Shown here: piece after piece, positions 17,496 to 27,368 of the stretch
How positions within the stretch are numbered: position 1 is the first letter of the stretch
How the letters are laid out: each line of letters starts with the position of its first letter
Source of the DNA: Marinobacter sp. LQ44
GTDB lineage: Bacteria > Pseudomonadota > Gammaproteobacteria > Pseudomonadales > Oleiphilaceae
DNA: 64,000 nt
Direction of reading: 5' to 3'
NCBI RefSeq assembly: GCF_001447155.2
Contig: NZ_CP014754.1
Location: forward strand, 496,001-560,000
Notes under the pieces: model-generated
The model's input: the letters and a program-made list of their open reading frames with translations, nothing else
Database searches by the model: none
Told to the model about the DNA's origin: nothing
Made by a program: the position numbers and the translations under genes

Positions 17496-18291
17496 TGGCA
17501 ATCAACACCCTGTATTGTTGGTATTCCAAAGAATCTGAGTAATCATTTCGGAGCAACATCGCCAGGCTCACTTCCTGATCACGATCATTAAAATGCCGCG
17601 CTATCCGAATACCCGTATACAGGCTTTCCGCCGAGTGTGACAAGCGGGTATTGCGCTGGATCATGGTCTGGAGGCGGCTGTAATAACGGGAAGCCTCGGT
17701 AAAATCCTCCTGTTCAACCAACACCCTGGACAGAGAAAGCAAGGTTCTTGCTTCACCGCGAGTCAGTTCCACCGCTCGTCGGTAGGCCCCCGCGGCAGCA
17801 TCCAGGTTACCAAGCCGCTCCTCAGTCATGCCCAGATTATAGAATACCGCTCCGCGCTCCCGGTAACCGGTATCGCGTGAAGCAACACTGAACTGATCCC
17901 GGGCTTCGGAAAACCGCTCGTTACTATATAGAAAAGCACCGTAGTAAACCCGCGCCCGGGAGTAACTGGAATCCTGACTGATGGCGCGTTTGAAGTTACG
18001 CTCGGCCAGTTCCGGCTCACCCTCAGCGTTATAGACCAAACCCATGGCAGCCAGGGCTTCAGAACTATTCGGGGAGAGTTCCAGGGCACGTTCAAGGTGG
18101 TGGCGAGCACGATCAAGATTGCCCTGACCGATATAGGCCGTGGCCAGCTGTACATAGTTACTGACCGCTTTGTCGCGGTCCGCTTCCCGGGAAAAGCGAC
18201 TGTCGGTTGTGGTTACACAGCCAGAGAGAACAAGACCGAACAAAAGAACAGCCATTGTAAACAGATGCGAGCCTTGTGCTTTTCCTTTCAC
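17485..18291 (-). CDS. pilW: Type IV pilus biogenesis/stability lipoprotein PilW (PilF)
   Basis: A 268-residue TPR lipoprotein. The signal ends in GLVLSGC (acylated Cys about 25), followed by at least six TPR units (VQLATAYIGQGNLDRARHHLERALELSPN is the first, written here only in outline as residues 44-75). PilW/PilF helps the PilQ secretin oligomerise in the outer membrane. The position between rlmN and rodZ is the same as in Pseudomonas. The start has no strong ribosome site. Confidence 0.9.
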   Translation of the reverse strand: MKGKAQGSHLFTMAVLLFGLVLSGCVTTTDSRFSREADRDKAVSNYVQLATAYIGQGNLDRARHHLERALELSPNSSEALAAMGLVYNAEGEPELAERNFKRAISQDSSYSRARVYYGAFLYSNERFSEARDQFSVASRDTGYRERGAVFYNLGMTEERLGNLDAAAGAYRRAVELTRGEARTLLSLSRVLVEQEDFTEASRYYSRLQTMIQRNTRLSHSAESLYTGIRIARHFNDRDQEVSLAMLLRNDYSDSLEYQQYRVLIANDR

Positions 18292-18327
18292 GAAACACCT
18301 TACCTTAGTCGCTTCCGCGTTGTTAAA

Positions 18328-19437
18328 TCAGGGGTTTACCTGCTGTACTGCAATATATCTCTGGCTCCTGCGAGTTCGGTCCTCCACCCGCCCGACCAAT
18401 TGCCCACAGGCAGCGTCGATATCGTCACCACGGGTGGTACGAATGGTGGTTACGTATCCGCCCTCGTTGAGTACCGTCTGGAATCGTCGCGTTGCGTTCA
18501 TGCTGGGCCGCTTGAAATCGCTTTCCGGGAACGGGTTGAACGGGATCAGGTTAATCTTGCAAGGCAGACCTTTCAACAGGGCCACCAGCTCCCGCGCATG
18601 TTCCGGTTTATCATTAACGCCTTCAATAACCGTATATTCAATGGTGGCCTTACGTTTATCCGGCAACCGGGCGAGATAACGCCGCGTCGCCGCCAGAAGT
18701 TCCGCTATGGGATACTTTTTATTCAATGGAACCAGCGTGTTGCGCAGCTCATCATTGGGTGCGTGGAGCGAGATGGCCAGTGAAACATCGGTAACCTCAC
18801 CCAACCGGTCCAAGGCAGGCACCACGCCAGACGTGCTCAGGGTCACCCGCCGTTTGGAGATACCATAGGCCAGATCTTCCATCATCAGGTTCATGGCATC
18901 GACGACGTTGTCGAAGTTAAGCAGCGGCTCACCCATGCCCATCATCACCACGTTGGTGATCGGGCGATCATTGGGATCAAACGGCATGAAGGCTCTTCGG
19001 GCAACCCAGACCTGACCGATAATCTCAGCGGCAGTCAGGTTACGATTGAAGCCGCGCTTGCCAGTGGAACAGAACGTGCAGTCAAGGCTACAGCCAATCT
19101 GCGAAGACACGCACAGGGTGCCCCTCTCGCCGTCCGGAATCAGCACGGTTTCAACACTGTTGCCGTTGTCCATGCGCATCACCCACTTTCGGGTGCCATC
19201 TTTGGAGGTCTCGTCATAAACCACCTCCGGACCACGAACTTCGGCGATTTCCTTGAGCCGTTCACGCAGTACGCGGCTCATATTGGTCATTTGATCGAAG
19301 TCATCAACGCCTCGCTGATGGATCCACTGCAGCACCTGCTGCGCCCGGAAGCGCTTTTCGCCCAGGGTCTCAAAGAACGCCTCAAGCTTGGCTTTGGGCA
19401 TCCCCAGGAGATTGATTTTTTCGGCAGTGCCAGTCAT
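18328..19437 (-). CDS. rlmN: 23S rRNA/tRNA adenine-C2 methyltransferase RlmN
   Basis: A 369-residue radical SAM methyltransferase that methylates A2503 of 23S rRNA and A37 of some tRNAs. The cluster motif [12 protein letters not shown] (Cx3Cx2C) lies near residue 117. [24 protein letters not shown] and [12 protein letters not shown] are typical. The second catalytic cysteine is in IDAACGQL near the C terminus. Length matches E. coli RlmN (384). Confidence 0.96.
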   Translation of the reverse strand: MTGTAEKINLLGMPKAKLEAFFETLGEKRFRAQQVLQWIHQRGVDDFDQMTNMSRVLRERLKEIAEVRGPEVVYDETSKDGTRKWVMRMDNGNSVETVLIPDGERGTLCVSSQIGCSLDCTFCSTGKRGFNRNLTAAEIIGQVWVARRAFMPFDPNDRPITNVVMMGMGEPLLNFDNVVDAMNLMMEDLAYGISKRRVTLSTSGVVPALDRLGEVTDVSLAISLHAPNDELRNTLVPLNKKYPIAELLAATRRYLARLPDKRKATIEYTVIEGVNDKPEHARELVALLKGLPCKINLIPFNPFPESDFKRPSMNATRRFQTVLNEGGYVTTIRTTRGDDIDAACGQLVGRVEDRTRRSQRYIAVQQVNP

Positions 19438-19462
19438 GCAATAACCTCGATCAGATAACCAA

Positions 19463-19490
19463 TTCAGGGGTGGTTTTCACCACCCCTGAA
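19463..19490 (-). terminator. Hairpin between ndk and rlmN
   Basis: TTCAGGGGTGG (19463-19473) and its perfect complement (19480-19490) form an 11-bp stem with a six-base loop, ten bases past the ndk stop. What follows on the minus strand (TTGGTTAT) is only a weak T-run, so it may be a leaky terminator within the run of genes. Confidence 0.5.
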
Positions 19491-19499
19491 CCAACAACA

Positions 19500-19928
19500 T
19501 CAACCGCGCGGGCAGATCTCGTTGTCATTGAAAAAATACGCCACTTCACGCTCAGCGGAAGCTGCTGAGTCTGAACCGTGAACGGCATTGGCATCAATGG
19601 ATGATGCAAAGTCGGCACGGATAGTGCCGGCCGCCGCTTCTTTCGGGTTGGTAGCACCCATCAGATCGCGGTTCTTGAGGATGGCGCCTTCGCCTTCCAG
19701 CACCTGTACAACCACCGGGCCAGACGTCATGAAAGCAACCAGATCGTTGAAGAACGGGCGCTCTTTGTGCTCGGCGTAGAAACCTTCTGCCTGCTCCTGG
19801 GTCAGGTGCATCATCTTGGCAGCGACGATTTTCAGGTCAGCTTTCTCGAAACGGCTGTAAATTTCGCCGATAACGTTCTTGGCGACCGCGTCGGGCTTGA
19901 TAATAGAGAGCGTGCGCTCGTTTGCCAT
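19500..19928 (-). CDS. ndk: Nucleoside diphosphate kinase
   Basis: A 142-residue kinase that balances nucleoside triphosphate pools. [13 protein letters not shown] is at the N terminus and the catalytic histidine lies in [20 protein letters not shown]. Length equals E. coli Ndk (143). A GGAGAAA site precedes the ATG. In Pseudomonas ndk follows iscX at the end of the isc operon; here it follows iscS directly, with 66 bp between. Confidence 0.97.
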   Translation of the reverse strand: MANERTLSIIKPDAVAKNVIGEIYSRFEKADLKIVAAKMMHLTQEQAEGFYAEHKERPFFNDLVAFMTSGPVVVQVLEGEGAILKNRDLMGATNPKEAAAGTIRADFASSIDANAVHGSDSAASAEREVAYFFNDNEICPRG

Positions 19929-19994
19929 GGTATTTCTCCAGTCAGGTTCATGAAAATTCAGAGGTGCGATTATACGCAGTCCGGGTGCAACTGC

Positions 19995-21143
19995 CTACCG
20001 CACGGCACGAAGTCGGGTAACAACATCAATAATTTGCGAACAGGCAAAATCCATTTCCTGCTCGGTGCTGAACCGGCCAAACGAAAACCGAAGGGCACGG
20101 TGCGCCAACTCATCGCTCAAGCCTATGCCCCGCAACACAAACGAGGGCTCTACAGTCGCCGAGGCGCAGGCGGAACCGGACGATACCGCGAGATTTCGCA
20201 GCCCGAGCATTAAAGACTCAGCCTCCACACCCTCGAATGACAGATTGACAATACCAGGCACCCGATGTTCCCGACTGCCGTTAAAGTGCACCCCTTCGAG
20301 CCCTTCCAGCCCTGTGAGAAATCGTTCGCGCAGCGATTCAAGCCGGGACAGTTCATCATCAAGGCCCGCGCCGGCCAGCTCAAACGCCCGCCCCATGCCA
20401 ACAATCTGATGGGTTGGCAGGGTACCAGAACGCATCCCCCGCTCATGGCCACCGCCATGCATCTGGGCCTGAATACGCACATCGGGAGAACGGCGCACAT
20501 AAAGCGCACCCACGCCCTTGGGGCCATAGACCTTGTGCGCTGACAACGACAGGAGATCAACGTTTAGCTGCCCCACAACCACCGGGATTTTACCCGCAGC
20601 CTGGGCGGCATCAACATGCAGCAGGATGCCACGCGGGCGAAGCTGCTCACCGATGGCGGCAATATCAGTCACACACCCCAGCTCATTGTTCACCATCATC
20701 AGACTGACCAGCACGGTGTTATCACGCAGAGCGGCTACCACCGCCTGGGGGGTGATCCGGCCGTCAGACTCGGGGTGCAGCCAGGTAACGTCAACTCCGT
20801 TTTGCTCGAGCCATTTGCAGGTATCCACAACCGCCTTGTGCTCGATCACCGAGGTTACAATGTGAGGCGACTCGTGGCCGGCAATCGCACCCTTGATGGC
20901 CAGGTTGTCGGACTCGGTAGCGCCGGAGGTCCAGACAATCTCCCTTGGGTCGGCGTGAATCAGGTCAGCGACCTGGCGTCGAGCGTTTTCAACGGCCGCT
21001 TCCGCTTGCCACCCGTAGCCATGGGAACGAGAAGCAGGATTACCAAACACTCCGTCAAGGGTCAGGTAGTTCATCATGTCTGAGGCAACAGACGGATCAA
21101 CGGGCGTCGTGGCCGCGTAGTCCAGGTATACGGGCTTTTTCAT
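19995..21143 (-). CDS. iscS: Cysteine desulfurase, IscS/NifS type
   Basis: A 382-residue PLP enzyme that removes sulfur from cysteine for Fe-S clusters and thio-modifications. [12 protein letters not shown] starts the protein; [26 protein letters not shown] and the PLP lysine in [16 protein letters not shown] are present. The catalytic Cys loop reads [14 protein letters not shown]. It is about 20 residues shorter than E. coli IscS (404), lacking the C-terminal tail that contacts IscU. An in-frame GTG at 21149 is an alternative start. It lies 20 bp after iscR, but no iscU, iscA, hscBA or fdx follows. Confidence 0.88.
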   Translation of the reverse strand: MKKPVYLDYAATTPVDPSVASDMMNYLTLDGVFGNPASRSHGYGWQAEAAVENARRQVADLIHADPREIVWTSGATESDNLAIKGAIAGHESPHIVTSVIEHKAVVDTCKWLEQNGVDVTWLHPESDGRITPQAVVAALRDNTVLVSLMMVNNELGCVTDIAAIGEQLRPRGILLHVDAAQAAGKIPVVVGQLNVDLLSLSAHKVYGPKGVGALYVRRSPDVRIQAQMHGGGHERGMRSGTLPTHQIVGMGRAFELAGAGLDDELSRLESLRERFLTGLEGLEGVHFNGSREHRVPGIVNLSFEGVEAESLMLGLRNLAVSSGSACASATVEPSFVLRGIGLSDELAHRALRFSFGRFSTEQEMDFACSQIIDVVTRLRAVR

Positions 21144-21162
21144 AATCACAGGATGCTGTTTA

Positions 21163-21660
21163 TCAGGCAGTGGCCTGGTCGGTCAGGCGTTGGGTATTAA
21201 TCGCGTCAGGGTCATCATCCGAGTGCTTCCGGTTCTGCCGATCCGCCACCTGACGGATCTCGCGCTTCCGCATCAAATCCCCCAGACTGATCTCACTCAG
21301 GAACTGGTGGATCTGATCACTCAAATCAGACCATAAATGGTGGGTAAGGCACTTCTCGCCATTCTGGCAATCGCCCTTGTTGCCGCAGCGGGTGGTGTCG
21401 AGCGATTCACTGACTGCATCCACCACTTCAGCAACAAACACGTCGTCGGCAGGCCGGCTCAGACGGTAGCCACCGCCCGGACCGCGCACACTCACCACCA
21501 GGCGCTGTCGACGCAAACGCGAAAACAACTGTTCCAGATACGAGAGGGAAATTTCTTGCCGGGCTGAAATATCCGCAAGACTTACCGGCCCCTGGCTTCC
21601 GTGCAGAGCCAGATCAAGCATCGCCGTCACAGCGTAGCGGCCTTTGGTGGTCAGCTTCAT
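21163..21660 (-). CDS. iscR: Fe-S cluster-sensing Rrf2-family regulator IscR
   Basis: A 165-residue winged-helix regulator. The N-terminal helix-turn-helix ([13 protein letters not shown] through [15 protein letters not shown]) and the cluster ligands in [20 protein letters not shown] (three Cys with five residues between them, then His) match E. coli IscR. When the cluster is present it represses the isc promoter. A matching promoter with a half-perfect IscR site lies just upstream (21706-21738), so autoregulation is likely. Confidence 0.95.
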   Translation of the reverse strand: MKLTTKGRYAVTAMLDLALHGSQGPVSLADISARQEISLSYLEQLFSRLRRQRLVVSVRGPGGGYRLSRPADDVFVAEVVDAVSESLDTTRCGNKGDCQNGEKCLTHHLWSDLSDQIHQFLSEISLGDLMRKREIRQVADRQNRKHSDDDPDAINTQRLTDQATA

Positions 21661-21705
21661 ATTCTCAGCCCCAGTGATGGGATTGAATCTCGATTCGCAG
21701 GGCTG

Positions 21706-21738
21706 AGTATGAATTGACCCACCAAAACAGTCAAGTAT
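21706..21738 (-). promoter_or_regulatory. iscR promoter with type 1 IscR site
   Basis: On the minus strand TTGACT (21729-21734) and CATACT (21706-21711) are 17 bases apart. The overlapping segment 21713-21738 begins ATACTTGACTGTTTTGG, which fits the left half of the E. coli type 1 IscR consensus (ATASYYGACTRWWWY) at every position; the right half is weaker. The site ends directly against the cysE stop codon. Confidence 0.65.
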
Positions 21739-22518
21739 TCAACCCCTGCCCTCGTTGTCCGCCTCATCGCGCACGCAGTCAAAGTCTTCTTCATGCAACG
21801 GCGGCAGCTCTCCGTTCTGATATTCACTGTTCACCTTACGGAGTGCTTTGCACATGGTTTCAATTCGATCATCCACCGCATGCATGTGGTCGAGGAGCGA
21901 ACGCATGGCCCGGGCAACCGGGTCTGGCATCTCTTCCGTCACACCATAGGCGTCAAAGCCCATGCGCTCTTCCATCTCCTTGCGCCGCACGTCATCGTCG
22001 GAGTGGCGCTTCACAATCACCCGGCCCGGAATACCCACCACTGTAGCGCCGGCGGGGACGGCTTTGGTAACCACGGAATTGGAACCAATCTTCGCACCAG
22101 GGCCCACTTCGAACGGCCCAAGAATCTTTGCACCTGCACCGACAACCACGCCATCACCGATAGTCGGGTGGCGTTTGCCTTTGTTCCAGCTGGTTCCGCC
22201 CAGGGTAACGCCCTGATAGAGGGTGACGTCATCGCCGATAACCGTGGTTTCCCCGATCACCACGCCCATGCCGTGGTCGATAAAAAACCGCCGACCGATG
22301 GTCGCACCCGGATGAATCTCAATACCGGTGAACCAGCGCGCCAACGTGGAGATGGTCCGTGCCAGCCACTTCAGCCCAAGATTCCAGAGCCAATGGGAAA
22401 ACCTGTGAAACAGCAATGCATGGAGGCCCGGATAATTGGTAAGCACCTCGAAGGTGTTCCGCGCCGCCGGATCCCGGTGAAATACGCTTTTGACATCTTC
22501 CCTTAAACGCTCAAACAT
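21739..22518 (-). CDS. cysE: Serine O-acetyltransferase
   Basis: A 259-residue hexapeptide-repeat enzyme that acetylates serine in cysteine synthesis. [20 protein letters not shown] starts the helical SATase N-terminal domain; the left-handed beta helix runs from [19 protein letters not shown], containing the catalytic His, to GNSVV-type turns and GIPGRVI. The tail after residue 190 is acidic and longer than the short epsilonproteobacterial forms. ATG 22518 overlaps the trmJ stop by eight bases, showing translational coupling. The adjacent iscR-iscS pair makes functional sense because the desulfurase consumes cysteine. Confidence 0.94.
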   Translation of the reverse strand: MFERLREDVKSVFHRDPAARNTFEVLTNYPGLHALLFHRFSHWLWNLGLKWLARTISTLARWFTGIEIHPGATIGRRFFIDHGMGVVIGETTVIGDDVTLYQGVTLGGTSWNKGKRHPTIGDGVVVGAGAKILGPFEVGPGAKIGSNSVVTKAVPAGATVVGIPGRVIVKRHSDDDVRRKEMEERMGFDAYGVTEEMPDPVARAMRSLLDHMHAVDDRIETMCKALRKVNSEYQNGELPPLHEEDFDCVRDEADNEGRG

Positions 22519-23371
22519 GGCCTTTTTCCTGCCCCTCATCCGCAGTATTTTTCTGCTTGTCGCTCCCCGGCAGGGTTCCGGCAGCCTTTTGTACGGATGT
22601 CAGAATGCCCCTAAGGATATTGATTTCCATCTGGTCAAGACGTGCGCGCTGAAACAGGCGTCGCAGGCGGGTCATCAGTTGCCTGGGGTTGTTACGACGA
22701 TGGAAATCCACATCCACCAACACCTGTTCCAGATGCCCGAAGAAGCCTTCCACCTCCTGCACTTCTGCCGGCGGCACATCCCAGCCACGGTCGCCCGGTC
22801 CAACCATGGCCTCAAGATTGGGACTCGCCTCACCTTCTTCAAGGCTGCGCAGGTAATGCATGCGCAATTCGTAGCAAACCACCTGCACCGCCATGGCCAG
22901 ATTCAATGAACTGTAGTCCGGATTCGACGGAATATGAATGTGATAGTGGCAACGCTGAAGCTCATCATTGGACAAACCGTGGTTTTCACGCCCGAACACC
23001 AGCGCAACCCGACCCTGCCGGCTATATTCGCCCGCCGTCGCTGCCGCCTGGGGCGGAGCAATCACCGGCCAGGGCACCTTCCGGCCGCGGGCACTGGTAC
23101 CCATCACCAGAACACAATCCGCCAGCGCGTCGTCAAGCGTGGCAACCACCTGGGCCCTGTCCAGAACATCTGAGGCACCGGCAGAACGCGCGTAAGAGGC
23201 CTCATCCGGGAACGAAGCCGGGTTAACCAGCCATAAGTTGCCCAGCCCCATGTTTTTCATCGCCCTTGCGACCGCACCAATATTGCCGGAATGCGAAGTT
23301 TCAACCAGGACGATCCTGACCTGATCATTGAACGTGTCAGAACCTTCCTGTGGCAATGCGGGCTTGTGCAT
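22511..23371 (-). CDS. trmJ: tRNA (cytidine/uridine-2'-O-)-methyltransferase TrmJ
   Basis: A 286-residue SPOUT methyltransferase that 2'-O-methylates position 32 of several tRNAs. [23 protein letters not shown] is the N-terminal motif (residues 19-41); [15 protein letters not shown] and the knot segment [17 protein letters not shown] are diagnostic. Gene order trmJ-cysE-iscR and divergent suhB is as in Pseudomonas. Confidence 0.95.
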   Translation of the reverse strand: MHKPALPQEGSDTFNDQVRIVLVETSHSGNIGAVARAMKNMGLGNLWLVNPASFPDEASYARSAGASDVLDRAQVVATLDDALADCVLVMGTSARGRKVPWPVIAPPQAAATAGEYSRQGRVALVFGRENHGLSNDELQRCHYHIHIPSNPDYSSLNLAMAVQVVCYELRMHYLRSLEEGEASPNLEAMVGPGDRGWDVPPAEVQEVEGFFGHLEQVLVDVDFHRRNNPRQLMTRLRRLFQRARLDQMEINILRGILTSVQKAAGTLPGSDKQKNTADEGQEKGHV

Positions 23372-23562
23372 GGTTTTCGGGCCTATGAATTAACAGACGT
23401 TAAATATTGGAAGGGAATGATAGCAGAAACCCGGGCCGCCCTGCTCTCCGGAGTTGCCGAAACCCATGGTATCCGTGCATTTGCTGAGCCAAAAAACGTA
23501 CAAGCGCGGGTTGTTTTTGCTATCATACCGGGCCTTCACACACCCGGATAATGAACACTCAG

Positions 23563-24363
23563 ATGCAACCAGCAATTAAAATGGCCCTGCGCGTTGCCCG
23601 CCAGGGATCAGATTACCTGAAAGCACATTTCGAGCGACAGGAACCCAACGGCAAGGACGAGGCCGAGCGCTACCGCCAGCTCGAACGGGTTGAGAAATCC
23701 ATTTATGACAACTTCACCGAGCAACTGGAAAAGGCATATCGGGATCACACCATCGCACCGATGGGCGAGGCCGACGCCGCTGGCAGCGAGCGCAGCTGGC
23801 ACATCTTCCCCGTGCTTGGCCGCGAAAACTTCATTCGTGGTATTCCGGAATTTGCCCTGGCACTGAGCCAGAAAAAGAACAACCGGACAGAAAACCTGTT
23901 GCTGGTCAATCCGATCACAGGTGAAGAATATTCTGCCAGCCGCGGCCATGGGGCAGCCCTCAACAGCCGCCGTGTGCGCACGTCTGAAATCAAGTTACCC
24001 GGCAAGGCGGCATTTGCCACCAACCTGCTGGATCAGGCTCGCAAAGGCGACGACCCGATGATCTGGGGCGAAATGGCCGCAGTGCTGGCGCGTGAGAGCG
24101 CCATGTTCCGCACCTCCGGCTGCGTTGTTCTGGATATTGCCCGCGTTTCTGCAGGCCTTCTGGACGCCGCTGTAATCTTCCGGCCGGAAGCCTCAGACCT
24201 GGACCTGGGTGTCACCCTGGCCATGGAATCCGGCGCACTGACTGGCGATTTCTCCGGCAACCCGTCTGCTGGCAATGCCAAACAGCTGGTTGTGGCCAAT
24301 CCAAAGCTGTTCCGCGAAGTGCTCAAGGTATTGCACCCGTTCCGCGGCCGTCTGCCCAGGTAG
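23563..24363 (+). CDS. suhB: SuhB/inositol monophosphatase homologue lacking catalytic aspartates
   Basis: A 266-residue IMPase-fold protein in the genomic position of suhB (divergent from trmJ, next to secF). The beginning MQPAIKMALRVARQGSDYL aligns with Pseudomonas SuhB. The metal-binding motif normally DPxDGT reads FPVLGRE here (residues 82-88): the two aspartates equivalent to Asp84 and Asp87 of E. coli are Phe and Leu. The WDxAAG motif reads LDLGVT. Phosphatase activity is therefore unlikely. E. coli SuhB has a separate role in the rRNA antitermination complex with NusA, which could be what is retained; that is inference. An earlier ATG at 23551 is an alternative start. Confidence 0.85.
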   Translation: MQPAIKMALRVARQGSDYLKAHFERQEPNGKDEAERYRQLERVEKSIYDNFTEQLEKAYRDHTIAPMGEADAAGSERSWHIFPVLGRENFIRGIPEFALALSQKKNNRTENLLLVNPITGEEYSASRGHGAALNSRRVRTSEIKLPGKAAFATNLLDQARKGDDPMIWGEMAAVLARESAMFRTSGCVVLDIARVSAGLLDAAVIFRPEASDLDLGVTLAMESGALTGDFSGNPSAGNAKQLVVANPKLFREVLKVLHPFRGRLPR

Positions 24364-24375
24364 ACTTCCCGGTAC

Positions 24376-24414
24376 AAAAAAACCGCCACTCCCTCACGGG
24401 ACTGGCGGTTTTTT
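24376..24414. terminator. Bidirectional terminator between suhB and secF
   Basis: A-tract plus CCGCCA (24376-24388) pairs with TGGCGG plus T-tract (24403-24414). Both orientations end in six or more T residues, fitting the convergent suhB and secF genes. Confidence 0.85.
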
Positions 24415-24454
24415 CATGCCTCGGAAAGCGGGAGGCCCGGGCCTCCCCACCGGA

Positions 24455-25408
24455 TCACATCCGGTTAAGCCACTCGGGCGGCTGCTCTTCTTCGGCTTCT
24501 TCACCGGTGCCTTCCTTCGCCGGTACCATCAGGTCTTCACGGGTAACACCCATCACCATCAGCATATTGGCAGAGACATAGATGGAGGAATAGGTACCCA
24601 CAACCACGCCAATAATGAGCGCAAGGGCGAAGTTGTTGATGGCCTCACCACCGAAGAAATACAACGCCAGCAACACCACCAAGGTAGTACCAGAAGTATT
24701 GATGGTACGGGTGATGGTCTGGTGAATGGACTCGTTGATGATATCCCAGGGCTCGCCTACCCGCATTTTCCGGAAGTTCTCCCGGATACGGTCCGCCACA
24801 ACGATGGTATCGTTCAGCGAGTAACCTATTACCGCCAGCAACGCTGCCAGCACGGTCAGGTCAAACGTCCACTGGAACAGCGCAAACACGCCCAGCACAA
24901 TAATGACGTCGTGAGCCAGCGGTATCACAGACGCGATACCGAACTTGAACTGGAAGCGCATGCCCACGTAGATCAGCACCACCGCCAAGGCAATCAACAG
25001 CCCGAGACCACTGTCTTCTTTGAGCTCATCGCCAACCTGAGAACCGACGAACTCGGACCCCACCAACTCGAGCTCGGCGCCGGAGGCAGCCAGCATGCCA
25101 GCCACCTCACGGGCTAACTGATCGTTCTCAGCTTCCGCCATGCGGATCAGGATGGTGGTATCCGCGCCGAAGTTCTGAACGACGAACTGCTCATAGCCCG
25201 CTTCTGCCAGCTGGTCCCGGATAGCGTCAAGGCTCGGCGCCTCGGCGTACTCCAGCTCTACTGAGGTACCGCCGGTGAAGTCCATGCCAAAGTTCAGGCC
25301 GCGAACACCCAACAAAGCCAGGGAAATCACCACCAGTGTGATCGAAAGCACGGAAGCAATCTTCCGCAACCCCATGAAATCAAATGGTTGTTTCTGTGTA
25401 TCAGCCAT
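24455..25408 (-). CDS. secF: Protein translocase subunit SecF
   Basis: A 317-residue six-helix RND-type membrane protein that works with SecD to pull secreted proteins across the inner membrane using the proton gradient. LRKIASVLSITLVVISLALL is the first helix; GLNFGMDFTGGTSVELEY is the conserved D1-D2 motif; YSLNDTIVVADRIREN and SINTTLTRT-like (QTITRTINTSGTT) segments are in the C-terminal half. ATG 25408 overlaps the secD stop by eight bases (ATGGCTGA), so the earlier frame extension is not used. Confidence 0.95.
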   Translation of the reverse strand: MADTQKQPFDFMGLRKIASVLSITLVVISLALLGVRGLNFGMDFTGGTSVELEYAEAPSLDAIRDQLAEAGYEQFVVQNFGADTTILIRMAEAENDQLAREVAGMLAASGAELELVGSEFVGSQVGDELKEDSGLGLLIALAVVLIYVGMRFQFKFGIASVIPLAHDVIIVLGVFALFQWTFDLTVLAALLAVIGYSLNDTIVVADRIRENFRKMRVGEPWDIINESIHQTITRTINTSGTTLVVLLALYFFGGEAINNFALALIIGVVVGTYSSIYVSANMLMVMGVTREDLMVPAKEGTGEEAEEEQPPEWLNRM

Positions 25409-27275
25409 TAGCCAGCTTCCCCCCGATCGACAATTTCTCGACCCTGCGGCCGCCGTAGACAACGTTCACAATGGCGCGACTGACCACCAGGGCACAGAAC
25501 ATCGAGGTCAGGATGCCGATGCTCAGTGTTACCGCGAACCCTTTGACCGGGCCGGAACCCATGGCAAACAGGATCACAGCGACCAACAGAGTGGTTATGT
25601 TGGCATCAAAGATAGACACAAAGGCTCGACCATACCCCGCGTTAATCGCACTTTGAGGGGGCGCCCCGGATTTCAGCTCTTCCTTTATTCGCTCAAAGAT
25701 TAGAACGTTGGCGTCAACCGCCATACCCACTGTCAGAACGATACCGGCAATACCTGGCAAGGTAAGCGTGGCAGACAGAATGGACATACACGCCAGCAGC
25801 AACATCAGGTTCAGGGTCAGCGTGACATTCGCCACTACCCCGAAGCCACGATAGAACACCAACATATAAATGAGCACCAAGGCAAAACCAAAGGCAACAG
25901 AGGTTACACCAGCGTCGATGTTCTTCTGCCCGAGGCTTGGCCCAATGGTCCGCTCCTGAACAAAGTACATGGGTGCCGCCAGTGCACCTGCCCGCAACAG
26001 GAGCGCCAGCTCTGCAGCTTCCGGTATCGAATCCAGACCAGTAATGCGGAAACTGCTACCCAGCGCTGACTGCACGGTTGCCAGGCTGATCAGCCCCTTT
26101 TCCACAATCCGCTTTTCGACTTCCCGAATCTCACCGTCTACTTCCTGGGCTTCAGTCTCGGTGCGGAACTCGATAAACAGCACCGCCATGCGGCGCCCCA
26201 CATTATTGCGGGTAGCGCGGTTCATCAGGTCGCCGCCAACCGAATCCATGGTGATGTTAACCTGCGGCTGACCATTCTCATCGAAGGCCTGCTGGGCATT
26301 AGCCACATTATTACCGGTGGCAATCACGTCCCGCTCGAGGCGAGCTGTTCGCTGGGGGTTGTCACGGAAACCGAACTGCTCGGTTTCTGCTCCCGGGGTA
26401 TCCTGGCGGGCTTCCATCCGGAATTCCAGATTGGCTGTTGCGCCGAGAACCCGCTTGGCCTGGGCGGTATCCTGCACACCTGGCAGCTCAACGATAATAC
26501 GATCTGCGCCCTGGCGCTGAACCAAAGGCTCCGCCACGCCGAGTTCGTTGACACGATTACGGATGGTGGTCAGGTTCTGTTCCAGGGCATATTCCTGGAT
26601 ATTCCTCACTTCAGCTTCAGAGAGGGTCAGTGCCAACAGGAATTCGCCTTCCCGGGTGCTTTCATTGAGCAGAAACTCATTGTACTGCCGACGAATCAGA
26701 TCAAAGGCTGCACTGCGAGACTCAGAATCCCGGAAGCTAAGAACAATCTCCCGGTTGCCTTCAACATCTCCACCCCGATAGCGAATACGCTCATCCCGAA
26801 GCTCTCTTTTGATCTGCCCGGAAAACGCCTCCAGACGCTGGCTGACAGCCGTGTCCATGTCTACTTCCAGCAGGAAGTGAACACCACCTCGCAGGTCAAG
26901 GCCGAGCTTCATCGGGCCTGCACCGAGGCTACGCAGCCAACCAGGAGTTGAGGGAGCCATGTTCAGAGCCACCAGGTAATCGTTACCAAGGGCGGCCTGC
27001 ACTGCCGGGCGAGCCCGCAACTGCGCGTCGGAACTGTTCAGGCGAATCAGGGCATTGCGGTCTTCAAGAGAACTTTCCTTGACTTCGATCCCGCGGCTTT
27101 CAAGGGCGCCGAGGGCACGGTCCAGCACACGCTGGTCTACCTCGGTGCTGCCCCGGGCGCCGGTAACCTGTATGGCAAAATCATCGGGAAAGAAATTCGG
27201 TAACGCGTAAATGAACCCGATGACCAGTGCGAACACTATGATCAGGTTCTTCCAGAGAGGATACTTGTTCAGCAT
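25401..27275 (-). CDS. secD: Protein translocase subunit SecD
   Basis: A 624-residue partner of SecF. One N-terminal helix ([19 protein letters not shown]), a large periplasmic region with [16 protein letters not shown] and [20 protein letters not shown], and five C-terminal helices including [29 protein letters not shown] (residues about 515-543). Length is similar to E. coli SecD (615). Upstream gap to yajC is 93 bp. Confidence 0.96.
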   Translation of the reverse strand: [624 protein letters not shown]

Positions 27276-27368
27276 GAGAATCCTTCGAGCCAGCTATGGC
27301 GCCGGCCTTGGTGTTTCAGCAAGTCAACACAAAACGGGCGACCATAGGCCGCCCTGCGCACAACTGGC

